From positions 1 to 31,807 of the forward strand of contig CAZGKW010000046.1 in the NCBI GenBank assembly GCA_964526295.1: DNA of 31,807 nt. The letters run 5' to 3'. This DNA comes from CAZGKW01 sp964526295 (GTDB lineage: Bacteria > Planctomycetota > Phycisphaerae > FEN-1346). The notes beneath the pieces were generated by a model. It saw only the letters and a list, made by a program, of their open reading frames with translations, was not told the DNA's origin and ran no database searches. Position numbers and translations under genes: made by a program. How positions within the stretch are numbered: position 1 is the first letter of the stretch; the number at the start of each line of letters is the position of its first letter. Shown in pieces: positions 14,866 through 22,731 of the stretch.

Positions 14866-15406
14866 GCCGCCCGGACCGGGCGGGGCGTTGGGGCCAGCCG
14901 GTGCCGCCTCCACGCCGGGGCCCGGCTGAGAGATCGTTCAGCGGCGTCCCGTCCTCCAGCGTGTGGTTGTCCGACAGGTCGGCCCGGAACTCGCCGGTGA
15001 GCGGGTTGTAATACCACCCGGCGTCGCGCTGGGGGGCCTCGAACGGCTCGTCGCTGAGGGCGACGCGGACGCGGCCGTCGCCGCTCACGGGGTTGACCGG
15101 CCAGCTCGACAGGTACGGACCGAACGGGAACTGTGGGCCGGGTTGCCCGTGCGGCAGGCCCTCGACGTTGGTGTAGCGGGTCAACTGGGCCACGATCCGC
15201 GCATCGGGCAGCCGCTCCCGGTGGTCGCTCTTGTAGAGTTGGATCTGCGTGCGGACGGTGCGGACCTGGGCCATGAGGGCGGCGTGACGGGCCTCGGACG
15301 AGGCGTCGGCGAACCGCGGAACGGCCAGGGCGGCCAGCACGGCCAGAATCAGCACGACGATCAGGACTTCGGCGAGGGTGAACCCCCGTCGGCGCGGTCG
15401 GTCCAT
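14828..15406 (-). CDS. second GspG-like pseudopilin
   Basis: A 192-residue type IV pilin-like protein, last gene of the secretion cluster. 'MDRPRRRG|FTLAEVLIVVLILAVLAALAVPRF' is a full prepilin peptidase site: basic leader, Gly at -1, Phe at +1, Glu at +5, then the hydrophobic N-terminal helix. The body has 'YKSDHRERLPD', 'LSSWPVNPVSGDG' and 'GWYYNPLTGEFRADLSDN', the C-terminal pattern of GspG-type pseudopilins where calcium is bound (family knowledge). It is longer than the cluster's other GspG (112 residues) by an Arg/Pro-rich tail of about 40 residues that lies in the region overlapping the ankyrin gene end. It starts 49 bases after the secretin stop. It may be a second major or minor pilin subunit. 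Confidence 0.85.
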   Translation of the reverse strand: MDRPRRRGFTLAEVLIVVLILAVLAALAVPRFADASSEARHAALMAQVRTVRTQIQLYKSDHRERLPDARIVAQLTRYTNVEGLPHGQPGPQFPFGPYLSSWPVNPVSGDGRVRVALSDEPFEAPQRDAGWYYNPLTGEFRADLSDNHTLEDGTPLNDLSAGPRRGGGTGWPQRPARSGRLSPSPRGASASR

Positions 15407-15454
15407 CGCCCCATCTCCCAGCGCAAGTCGGTTGTCGTATCGCGAGCCGCCGGC

Positions 15455-17062
15455 CTAGGGAATCGTCCGGGACTCGTCCTGCTTGCCCTTCTCGCCCACC
15501 CGAAGCGGGTCGGTGCGGACCTCCGGCTCGATGCGTTGAATGCGGCTGATGGCGTCGGCCAGGGCCCACTGACGGTCGGTCAGCCGCTCGCCGGGCGGGG
15601 CGATCCGCACCCGGATGAAGACGACCAGCTCGCTTTCGACCTCAACCGTCCGGATGCGGCGGAAGAGGCCCCCGAGGAGCCACAGATCGCCCAGCACCGG
15701 CACCTTGTCTTCGCTCGAGTTGATCCGGTATCGCCTGAGGCCTCCCAGGACGATCGTCTGGCCGTCCCGGAGGGTCATGATCGTGCTCGAGCGGCGGGTG
15801 TTGACGACGGGCACCTCGTCGATGGAGGCGGTGGTCGAAGTGCTCTGCTCGACCGACAGGACCAGGTGGACCGTGCCGTCCTCGGCGATCCGCGGCGTGA
15901 CGCCGAGCTTGACGCCGACCTCTTTGAACTCGGTGGTGCCGATCTGGCCGCCCTCGCTGGTCTCGGTGAGCTGGCGGAAGGGGATTTCGTCGATGATCTC
16001 GATCAGGGCGGGCTGGTTGTTGATGCCCAGGACCTTCGGGTTGGCCAGGACCTTGGCGTTGTCGTAGGAGCGGAGGGCGTCGACGAGGCCCGTCAGCGTC
16101 CAACTGTCGCCGAGGAGAGTGAACGCGACCGACCCGCCCGGGCCGACCACCGGGTCGGTGCCCGCGCCCGCGGCCAGGGCCTGGAGCAGCGTGACCGTGT
16201 CGCCGTCGGTCTTTCGGGCGTCCCAGTTGACCCCGTAGGAGAGGCCGTCGTCGAGGGTCACGTCGACGATAAGGGCCTCGATCATGACCTGTGGCGGGAC
16301 GGTGTCGAGCTCGCGGACGGCGCGTTTCAGGGCCTCGATCCGGGAGGGCCGCTCCAGCACGACCAGCATGTTCGTCTCGTTGTCCAGGCCGATCTTGCCC
16401 CGGTCCGAGAGGAGCGGCGCGAGGCTTTTGGCGGCGTCCTGGGCGTAGAGGTTCTGGAGGGGGATGACCAGGCTGACCGGCTCCTCGGCTTGGAGCGCCT
16501 GCTGCTGGTCGACGATGGCGGCCTGGCGTTGGGCCCGGAGCTGCTCGACGGGCAGGACGCGGGCCCGCCGGCCCTCCCACTGGACGACCATGTTGGCCCC
16601 CGCGAGGACCGCGTCGAAGGCCTCCGCCCAGGGGGTGTCCTGGAGCCGGACGGTGACCCGCCGGTCGGCCCCGCCCGTCAGGACGATGTCGACGTCGCCC
16701 TGGTAGGCGAGGGCCCGGACGGCGTCCTCGGCCCGGGCGTCCACCAGGTCGAGCGTCACCCGGACGCCGGGGGCGATGTCGTGCGGCACGCGCGGTTCGG
16801 TCTCGGCGGGCTCGGGCTCGATCTCGGCCGGCGGCGCGGGCACGAACTCGGCCGGCTCGACCGGCCGGAGCGGGAACGGCCCCGGCTCAAAGAGCCGCTC
16901 CGGATCGGGGTCCAGGACGCGGGGCCCCGTGACGCGGACTTCGGGCCCCTCGTCGGGGGCCGGTTCACGCCGGTTGGCCGGCGAGCACCCGCCGACCAGC
17001 GCCGGCGGCGCGGCCACGGCGAGTGCCAGCACGCATCTCAGGAGCGTCGAACGTCGCATCAT
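15455..17062 (-). CDS. gspD: secretin (GspD/PilQ family), predicted lipoprotein
   Basis: A 535-residue outer-membrane secretin, the exit pore of the machine. I use the ATG at 17062 because it overlaps the TGA of the upstream gene and gives a lipoprotein signal (MMRRSTLLRCVLALAVAAPP then ALVGGC, Cys26). After a Pro/Glu-rich tether comes an STN/N0-type domain ('VRVTLDLVDARAEDAVRALA'), one NolW/N-domain ('VSLVIPLQNLYAQDAAKSLAPLL') and the secretin core with 'VGVKLGVTPRI', 'TIVLGGLRRYR', 'VPVLGDLWLLGGLF' and 'ELVVFIRVRI'. With one N-domain between N0 and the core it is closer to PilQ-type and minimal secretins than to classical GspD, which has three. Its own lipidation may remove the need for a pilotin (inference). 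Confidence 0.93.
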   Translation of the reverse strand: MMRRSTLLRCVLALAVAAPPALVGGCSPANRREPAPDEGPEVRVTGPRVLDPDPERLFEPGPFPLRPVEPAEFVPAPPAEIEPEPAETEPRVPHDIAPGVRVTLDLVDARAEDAVRALAYQGDVDIVLTGGADRRVTVRLQDTPWAEAFDAVLAGANMVVQWEGRRARVLPVEQLRAQRQAAIVDQQQALQAEEPVSLVIPLQNLYAQDAAKSLAPLLSDRGKIGLDNETNMLVVLERPSRIEALKRAVRELDTVPPQVMIEALIVDVTLDDGLSYGVNWDARKTDGDTVTLLQALAAGAGTDPVVGPGGSVAFTLLGDSWTLTGLVDALRSYDNAKVLANPKVLGINNQPALIEIIDEIPFRQLTETSEGGQIGTTEFKEVGVKLGVTPRIAEDGTVHLVLSVEQSTSTTASIDEVPVVNTRRSSTIMTLRDGQTIVLGGLRRYRINSSEDKVPVLGDLWLLGGLFRRIRTVEVESELVVFIRVRIAPPGERLTDRQWALADAISRIQRIEPEVRTDPLRVGEKGKQDESRTIP

Positions 17063-18216
17063 CAGTCCTCTCCCTTTGCGGGCAGCCCGAGGCCGATCGG
17101 CGTCGGGAGCCGCACGTTCGCGAACGGGTCCGGCAGGTCGACCCACGGACGCCATGGCCGCCGCGCCCGGCGGGACGGTCCCTCGGGGCCTTCGTCGCCG
17201 GCGGGCCCGGCCGGGTCGGGCTCGGCAGGGGGAACCGGCGCCAATGCCGTCACCTCCGCCTCACCGGTTTCGTCCGCCTCCTGTGTGTCGTCGTCCGGTG
17301 ACGAGGCCGGGACGTCCCTCGGCATCGGAGTCGTCACCTCGTCCGGCGGGAGGTCGAAGAAGGGCCCCGGCGACCGGGTCCCCTTTGCGTCTCCCGACGT
17401 AGCGGGCGCGGCCCCGGCCTCGCCGGGGGCTCCGTCGCTCGACAGGGCCGGCCGGCCGTCATCCGACGGGGGTCCTCCCGCCTGGGACGGAGGCCGGACG
17501 AGCGGCGCAGCAGGTGTCGCCTCCGCCGATGCCGGCTCCACCTCCTGGGCCATCGGCTGAAGCGGAGTCATGACGTAGAGGGCCTCGTCCTTGATGGCGG
17601 CGACGTGGCCCGGCTCGATGGCCGTGATCCGGTAGCCCTCGACCAGGTCGCCGACGCGGACGATGGAATCATTGACCAGGGCCATGCGTGCGGCGGGGGC
17701 CCCGGTGGCGAGGAGGATGCCGCTCAGCTTCAGTGCGACCGGCTCCGGGAGCGGGTCGGGTGCCGGAGCGGCCGCCACGGGCGTGATGCCGACGGGCTCG
17801 TCCTCGTCGGGTGCGGGCTCGGGTTCCGGCAGCTTGGGCCGCTCGGGACGCGGAATGGGCCGGAACGGATTCAGGCGGGCCAGCCAGCCGGTGGGCTCGT
17901 CGCGCTTGCCGTTGGGGGGCGCACCGGTCTCGTCCGCCGGGGCTGCTCGGTCGTCTTCCTCGACGGTCGCCGCTCTGTTTTCGTCCTCGTCGACGGGCGT
18001 CGGTTCCGTATTGTCCCCGTCGACGGCGAGCGGTTCGTCGTCCTCATCGACGGCAGGGGCCTGTGTCGGGCGGACGGCCTCGGTCGCTGCCGGTCTGCCC
18101 TCGGCCTCGCTCCCCTCCGCCGAGGACGGGTCGGGGGAGGGGGCCGCCGCCAGGGCCGGCAGGGCGAGGACCCCGACCAGCATCGCCGCCAGAAGCATCA
18201 TCTTCAGGTCACGCAT
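17062..18216 (-). CDS. GspC/PilP-like linker protein
   Basis: A 384-residue protein. The ATG at 18216 is chosen because ATGCGTGA overlaps the upstream stop and it leads into a hydrophobic N-terminus (MRDLKMMLLAAMLVGVLALP then ALAAA), a signal peptide or membrane anchor. Residues 25-160 are an acidic, Pro-rich, disordered stretch. Residues 160-218 ('VALKLSGILLATGAPAARMA', then 'LVNDSIVRVGDLVEGYRITA') form a small beta domain like the HR domain of GspC and the C-terminal domain of PilP, which bind the N0 domain of the secretin. The remaining C-terminal part is again disordered and ends in a Pro/Arg-rich tail. The position just before the secretin gene supports an inner-membrane-to-secretin link. 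Repetitive acidic stretches such as 'VDEDDEP' and 'VDEDEN' are visible. Confidence 0.72.
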   Translation of the reverse strand: MRDLKMMLLAAMLVGVLALPALAAAPSPDPSSAEGSEAEGRPAATEAVRPTQAPAVDEDDEPLAVDGDNTEPTPVDEDENRAATVEEDDRAAPADETGAPPNGKRDEPTGWLARLNPFRPIPRPERPKLPEPEPAPDEDEPVGITPVAAAPAPDPLPEPVALKLSGILLATGAPAARMALVNDSIVRVGDLVEGYRITAIEPGHVAAIKDEALYVMTPLQPMAQEVEPASAEATPAAPLVRPPSQAGGPPSDDGRPALSSDGAPGEAGAAPATSGDAKGTRSPGPFFDLPPDEVTTPMPRDVPASSPDDDTQEADETGEAEVTALAPVPPAEPDPAGPAGDEGPEGPSRRARRPWRPWVDLPDPFANVRLPTPIGLGLPAKGED

Positions 18217-18793
18217 CGGTCTCACCTTCGAAGACGGGGAGCCGCACCAGCAAGGCGACTTCGACGTCGTAGGGTTCCGCGTCGAATCCCTTGATCAGGA
18301 CTTCCTCCAGGCCCACCGCCACGGGCCCTTCGCCGAGCTTCTCGACCAGCTTCATGACGGCGTCGTAGGGGCCGTGCAGCTCGAGCTGGACGATCAGCAT
18401 CGAGACCGGGGCGGCGGCCTCCTGAAGCCGCATGTCCACCTGCCTCTCGCGGATCACCGAATGGACGGACAGGCCCAGGTCCTCGGCCTCCTTCTGCCAC
18501 TGCCGGAGGAGGGCGTCGGCCTTGGCGGCCGGGACCCACGGGCAGGGGACGTCCTTCAAGCGATCGAGGATGCGGTGGCACCGGACGGTTTCGGCCCGGA
18601 GGGCCGTGAGCTGGCGGCGCTGGAGTGCCAGGCTGGACTCGGTCGTGGAGAGGTCCTCCTGGGCCCCCTCGTAGGACTCCAGCGCCGGGGCCACGCCCGT
18701 CAGGTAGCACAGGACCACGACCAGGAGGATGGCGGTCAGTCCCCAGGCGGTCCGCTCGCGTCCGGTTCGCTTGGCCAAATATTCCAGGATCAC
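18209..18793 (-). CDS. PilO/GspM-like inner-membrane assembly protein
   Basis: A 194-residue bitopic protein. The GTG at 18793 overlaps the upstream stop as GTGA. There is a short cytoplasmic N-terminus, one membrane helix (about 16-33, 'AWGLTAILLVVVLCYLTGVA'), a periplasmic coiled coil ('LSTTESSLALQRRQLTALRA') and a C-terminal ferredoxin-like domain ('MLIVQLELHGPYDAVMKLVE'). That order is typical of PilO and GspM, which pair with PilN/GspL on the periplasmic side. It follows the PilM-PilN fusion gene, exactly where PilO is expected. Two cysteines (in 'RCHRILDRLKDVPCPW') lie in the coiled-coil region and might form a disulfide; their meaning is unknown. Confidence 0.83.
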   Translation of the reverse strand: MILEYLAKRTGRERTAWGLTAILLVVVLCYLTGVAPALESYEGAQEDLSTTESSLALQRRQLTALRAETVRCHRILDRLKDVPCPWVPAAKADALLRQWQKEAEDLGLSVHSVIRERQVDMRLQEAAAPVSMLIVQLELHGPYDAVMKLVEKLGEGPVAVGLEEVLIKGFDAEPYDVEVALLVRLPVFEGETDA

Positions 18794-20325
18794 GGTTCGA
18801 TCTCCGCTTCTTCCCATCCTGGCGGGGGAGCCACGACGAAGGTGCACTTGATGGTGTAGGAGGGAAGCCGGTCGTCGCGGTCCCCGAGCCCGGCGTCGGG
18901 CCCCCGGACGAGCCGCTCGATGTTGGCCTCCCCGATCTGCTCCAGGACCGATAGCCGCTGCACGAATTCGTGGACCCGGTCGGCGGAGTTGGCCTCGCCG
19001 TGGATCCGCAGCGTGCCGCGACGGTATCGCAGCTCCCGGACCCGGACGCCCGGGGGGATGCTGCCCATCAGGGACCGCAGGCCGCCCACCCAGTCGAGCG
19101 GGACGGTCCGGGCCCGGACCTCCTTCCACAGCTCGGCCCGGGCGACCGCCTCGGCGGCGCGTCGCTTCAGGGCGGCGGTGGTCTTGACGTTGGCCGTGTT
19201 GGCCTCCATCTGGATGTAGGCGGCGCCGGCCCGCTTTGTGACGTCGCCGATGGCGACGCGGATCGTGGTGGCGGCGGCGGCCGTCAGGAGGATCGATGCG
19301 GCCACGCTGGCCGCCACACCGAGGACGTGCTTCTGGACCCGCTGCATGACGGGCCACTCTGGCGGGACCAGGTTCAGGTGCTCGACGGCCTCGTACCGGG
19401 CCAGGCCGACCATGGCGGCCCCGACGGCGGCCCAGGCCTGCTCGGCGCCCTCGCCGATCTCGGCCCCCTGGGCCAGCTCGGGCCAGGCCGGGGCCGGCCC
19501 CACCTCGACCCCCTCGAGGGTCTCGCGAAGCTGGGCTTGGAGGACCGTCGCGCCCTCCAGGCCGTCGGTCGCCTGGACCGAGATCCAGACCCGGGGCGTC
19601 TCGTCGGGGAACTGGTCGCGGCAGTATTTGACGGCCCGCTGGCCCTCGATGGCGAGGCTGTCGACCGCGTCGGGCCGCATCGAGAGGTCCGTGGCGCCGG
19701 AGTCGAGGGAGCGCAGCAGCAGGGGCCGGTCGCCCCGGACGATCAGGAAGTCAACCGCCTGGTTCCGCAGGTTCACCAGGATCGTCGGGGCCTGCACCTC
19801 GGCCGCGCACGCCGCCAGCGCCCGCATGGTCGAAAGGGCGTGGGGCTCCATGTGGACCAGGTACACCCCCAGCTTCCTCAGGGGAGGCAGGATGGCGGAC
19901 GATTCGTGGGCGTCGGCCGAGGCGGTGAGGAAGACCCGTCGGGTCTCGTCCTCGGTGTGCAGCGGGGCGGCCCGCCAGGTCGCCTCGATGTCCTCGTAGA
20001 GGCGGTAGCGGGCGATGCGGTCCTGGAGGAGCTGTTCGGCGTCGCCCTCGCCGGCGGGGGGGACCTCGATGATCCGGGCCAGCGACCGCCGCCCGCCCAG
20101 CGCGACGCACAGGTCGTGGCTGGGGAGCTTGTAGTGGCGGAGGAGGTGGCGGATGGCGTCGGCGACCTCGGACGGCTCGTTGATCTCGCCCTCGACGAAG
20201 GTGTCGTAGCGGAGGGGCTCGCAGACGGCCCGCCGGACGATGAGCCGCTCGCCATCGGCCGCCAGCTCGACCGCCTGGATGGCGCCCGGCTCGACGGCGA
20301 TGCCGACTGACGTTCGCATCGTCAT
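18790..20325 (-). CDS. PilM-PilN fusion (GspL-like) protein
   Basis: A 511-residue protein. The ATG at 20325 has AAGGA seven bases upstream. Residues 1-310 resemble PilM/GspL actin-like cytoplasmic domains ('SVGIAVEPGAIQAVELAADG', 'EVADAIRHLLRHYKLPSHDL', 'PTILVNLRNQAVDFLIVRGD'). At 316-325 'HLNLVPPEWP' matches the start of PilN (INLLP-type motif). A membrane helix (about 334-357), a helical stretch and a ferredoxin-like periplasmic domain ('RELRYRRGTLRIHGEANSAD') follow, as in PilN. So the two type IV pilus proteins are joined in one chain, which is also the architecture of GspL. It would sit in the inner membrane and connect the ATPase GspE to the PilO-like partner. It begins 60 bases after the gspK-like gene, the largest gap in this half of the cluster. 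Confidence 0.83.
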   Translation of the reverse strand: MTMRTSVGIAVEPGAIQAVELAADGERLIVRRAVCEPLRYDTFVEGEINEPSEVADAIRHLLRHYKLPSHDLCVALGGRRSLARIIEVPPAGEGDAEQLLQDRIARYRLYEDIEATWRAAPLHTEDETRRVFLTASADAHESSAILPPLRKLGVYLVHMEPHALSTMRALAACAAEVQAPTILVNLRNQAVDFLIVRGDRPLLLRSLDSGATDLSMRPDAVDSLAIEGQRAVKYCRDQFPDETPRVWISVQATDGLEGATVLQAQLRETLEGVEVGPAPAWPELAQGAEIGEGAEQAWAAVGAAMVGLARYEAVEHLNLVPPEWPVMQRVQKHVLGVAASVAASILLTAAAATTIRVAIGDVTKRAGAAYIQMEANTANVKTTAALKRRAAEAVARAELWKEVRARTVPLDWVGGLRSLMGSIPPGVRVRELRYRRGTLRIHGEANSADRVHEFVQRLSVLEQIGEANIERLVRGPDAGLGDRDDRLPSYTIKCTFVVAPPPGWEEAEIEP

Positions 20326-20384
20326 GGGCTTGTCCTTGCGGCCCCCGTCGGGGGGCCGTCTTCCCGCTCGATTCCGCTTCGGTC

Positions 20385-20816
20385 CTACCAGACCTCCCGC
20401 CACCAGATGATCCGCACCGGATACGGTTGGCTCGTCGCGTCGGGCTGGCCGACGACGAGCCGGGCCTCGACTTTCCGCGTGAAGCCGGCCGCCGTGCCCG
20501 CCGACAACAGCGTCACCACGGGCCCGTCGTTGTCGATCTCGACGGTCCAAGCACAGGTCACCCCATCGGGCCCCGTCAGCGTTCCGTTCACGGTGTTGGA
20601 GGTGTCGTACTCGTCGTGGAGGGCGGCGACGGCGTCCTCGATGCCGGCGTGGGCGGCGTAGAGGGCCTTCAGGCCGCACACGTGGTTTCGATGGATGGCC
20701 AGGTCGGTCGTGGCCTCCTGGAGCATGGCCACGGCCAGGGCGGTGATGAAGGCGATGGCAAAGAGGACCAGGATAAGGGCGGCGCCTCGCGAGCGACTAT
20801 GGATTCGGTTTCTCAC
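20385..20816 (-). CDS. GspK/PilX-like minor pseudopilin
   Basis: A 143-residue protein. The GTG at 20816 overlaps the upstream stop (GTGA). 'RIHSRSRG|AALILVLFAIAFITALAVAM' is a prepilin-like leader and helix. The glutamate at +5 is absent, as is usual in GspK and PilX. The next part, 'GLKALYAAHAGIEDAVAALH', is the A-x-x-G-i-e pattern of GspK/PilX N-termini. Classical GspK has about 300 residues with a large alpha domain; this one is half that, so it is a minimal tip or minor pilin. Its remaining beta-rich part carries one free cysteine pair ('HVCGL', 'VTCAW'). Confidence 0.78.
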   Translation of the reverse strand: MRNRIHSRSRGAALILVLFAIAFITALAVAMLQEATTDLAIHRNHVCGLKALYAAHAGIEDAVAALHDEYDTSNTVNGTLTGPDGVTCAWTVEIDNDGPVVTLLSAGTAAGFTRKVEARLVVGQPDATSQPYPVRIIWWREVW

Positions 20817-22321
20817 GGGTTCGGCCCTCCCGGCGTGCCGCCGTCTGGACCGGGGGCCCACGACGCTGCTTCCGTGCTCGGCGCGAACGGGCCGACGCGG
20901 GCCAGGCTGTCGCCGTTGTCGTCGCCGCCCCAGGAGTCGTCGAAGATAACGGCGTCGTGCATCCGCCTGCCGTCGCCGAAGAAGACCTGCTCGTCCTTGA
21001 GGTCCACGCCGATGTCGTCATCGTGGACGCAGAGCCGGGCGCAGCCGGCGGGGAACGGGGACCAGGAGACCTTGATGCCGTCGAAGTGGGCGGCTGCCGA
21101 GCTGTCTTCCCCGTCCTCCTCTCCATCGCCGTCTTCGCCGGAGCTGTTGGGGCAGTACATGAAGCGGACCCGGACGGTCTTGCCGGCCAGTTGGGAGACG
21201 TCGACGATCCGCTGGTCCCAGCCCCAGGTGACCTGGTCGTCGTAGACGACGTAGGTGGGTCCGACAGGCTCTTCGCGGAGCTCGACACGGACCCGCCCGC
21301 CGTCGGACCCCGACGGCCTCCGCTCCCAGAACGAGAAGGTGACGTTGTCGCCGGCTGGGACGTCGAACGTCTGCCACAGCCGGGCCCACGTGTGGTGGTA
21401 GATCCTGATCTTGTAGTCGCCGTCGGGTGGGCTGCCGTAGGTGCTGATGCTGTACTGGTTGAAGTCGCGGCTCCACCCGCTCAGGCCGTTCTCGAAGCTC
21501 CCGTTCGTCACGCAATCGACGTACAGGGCCGAATTCTCGGTGGTGACGACGGCGTAGCCGCCGGCGGGGATGATGCTCGATCCGCCGTGCTGCGTGTCTG
21601 CGTACAGCAGGTCCGGACTGGCCTCGTTCTTGGTCCAGATGGCCCAGCCTGCCAGATCGATCGCGGAGTCGGTCAGGTTCAAAAGCTCGACCCACTCGTA
21701 GGCGTGCCGGGGGGCCTGGTCCGAGTGGTACATCAGCTCGTTGATAAGGACGGTCGGCCGCGACCGGGCCGGTCCGGTGCGGGTCGAGAGGGTCGTCGGG
21801 GCGAGCCGCCCGTCCGGGTCCGAGATCGTCACGGCCACCTCGACCGTGGCCACCAGGCCCGGCCAAGCCAGCGGCTGGCTGAGGGGCGTCCCGCTCGAAT
21901 CGTAGCATCGGACGGCCAGGGCGGAGCAACGCTTGCCAAGGACGGCCTCCGAACCGGTCGGGCCGAACTGAAGCTCCGTCGAGCCGCTCGCCCGCTGGAG
22001 CGTCATCGGCGTCCCGTCGAAGGCCAGGAACTCCAGGCTTGCCGTGCCGTCCCCCCCGTCGGAGAAGGCCGTCACGGCCCGGGCCTGCCGCAGGGCGGTG
22101 GCCACGTGGGCCAGGGCGAACCGGGCCTCCTGGACCATCAGGATCCGCGGGTCGGCCGCGTCGTAGGTCCGGGCCGCCGAGTGAAGCAGCGGCGCGACGC
22201 AGGCGAACGCCAGGCCCATGATCGCCACCACCAGGACGCACTCCAGGAGCGTCCAGCCGGCCCTCGGGCGTCGCCGGCCTCGGCTCGTTCTGTCGGGTCG
22301 CCGGTCCATCCGGTCAGTCAC
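20813..22321 (-). CDS. GspJ-like pseudopilin fused to a split lamin-tail domain
   Basis: A 502-residue protein. The GTG at 22321 overlaps the upstream gene by eight bases. Residues 1-60 are a prepilin N-terminus ('RPRAG|WTLLECVLVVAIMG', Gly at -1, Glu at +5), and up to about 185 it looks like GspJ. From 191 a lamin-tail (LTD) immunoglobulin-like domain begins ('VLINELMYHS', 'YEWVELLNLTDSAIDLAGWA'). It is interrupted at about 271-418 by a jelly-roll/carbohydrate-binding-like module ('NGSFENGLSGWSRDF' ... 'AHFDGIKVSW') and resumes to its typical end ('WAPGPDGGTPGGPNP'). GspJ proteins normally have about 200 residues and form the pseudopilus tip. The extra domains suggest a tip with adhesive or binding function (inference). 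Confidence 0.85.
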   Translation of the reverse strand: MTDRMDRRPDRTSRGRRRPRAGWTLLECVLVVAIMGLAFACVAPLLHSAARTYDAADPRILMVQEARFALAHVATALRQARAVTAFSDGGDGTASLEFLAFDGTPMTLQRASGSTELQFGPTGSEAVLGKRCSALAVRCYDSSGTPLSQPLAWPGLVATVEVAVTISDPDGRLAPTTLSTRTGPARSRPTVLINELMYHSDQAPRHAYEWVELLNLTDSAIDLAGWAIWTKNEASPDLLYADTQHGGSSIIPAGGYAVVTTENSALYVDCVTNGSFENGLSGWSRDFNQYSISTYGSPPDGDYKIRIYHHTWARLWQTFDVPAGDNVTFSFWERRPSGSDGGRVRVELREEPVGPTYVVYDDQVTWGWDQRIVDVSQLAGKTVRVRFMYCPNSSGEDGDGEEDGEDSSAAAHFDGIKVSWSPFPAGCARLCVHDDDIGVDLKDEQVFFGDGRRMHDAVIFDDSWGGDDNGDSLARVGPFAPSTEAASWAPGPDGGTPGGPNP

Positions 22322-22727
22322 CTCGATCCGTCACGAGGGTCGCCAGCGTCACGAGCACCTCGGAGGCGTCCAGCTCGCCGTCGCCGTCCTCGTCCCAGCC
22401 CACCTGCACCGCCCCTGCCGCCGTCAGGCCGCTGACTTCCCCGTCGATGGTCACCAGGTACCCCCCTCCCAGGGGCTCGGAATCCTTCGAGACGTCGGTG
22501 GTGAAGTCCTCGGCCAGGGCGGCCAGGGCGGTTTCCATCTCCCGCTGGGCGAGCATGGCCGCCGTGGACCGCAGCTCCACCTCGCCGGCCAGCTCGGCCG
22601 CCCGGGTCATCCCGTTGATGATCGGCACCGCCGCCAGGGCCAGCAGGCCCGTCGCCAGGATGACTTCCATCAGGGTCAGGCCCCGGCGGCGCGGTCTCGC
22701 CCGTTCGGGTTGGACAGGGCAGGCCAA
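22314..22727 (-). CDS. GspI-like minor pseudopilin with an EF-hand loop
   Basis: A 137-residue protein. The start is a TTG at 22727, with GAAGGG eight bases upstream; an ATG exists only inside the hydrophobic helix. 'RPRRRG|LTLMEVILATGLLALAAVPI' is the prepilin site (Gly at -1, Glu at +5). 'AMLAQREMETALAALAEDF' resembles the GspI helix 'A..A...le.a'. Near the C-terminus (22359-22394) DEDGDGELDASE is a perfect 12-residue EF-hand calcium loop (acidic residues at 1, 3, 5, 9 and 12, Gly at 6). It overlaps the next gene by eight bases. GspI is usually small and forms the tip complex with GspJ and GspK, matching the order here. Confidence 0.82.
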   Translation of the reverse strand: MACPVQPERARPRRRGLTLMEVILATGLLALAAVPIINGMTRAAELAGEVELRSTAAMLAQREMETALAALAEDFTTDVSKDSEPLGGGYLVTIDGEVSGLTAAGAVQVGWDEDGDGELDASEVLVTLATLVTDRGD

Positions 22728-22731
22728 GGCG

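Noticed and set aside
12238..14913. A very long minus-strand open frame opposite the ankyrin gene
   Set aside because: GC-rich repetitive coding DNA leaves the opposite strand open. The translation shows no family, and the plus-strand protein is a regular ankyrin array.
14963..17560. A long plus-strand open frame opposite the secretin and pseudopilin genes
   Set aside because: The minus-strand proteins have clear signal peptides and secretin and pilin motifs; the plus-strand product is low-complexity.
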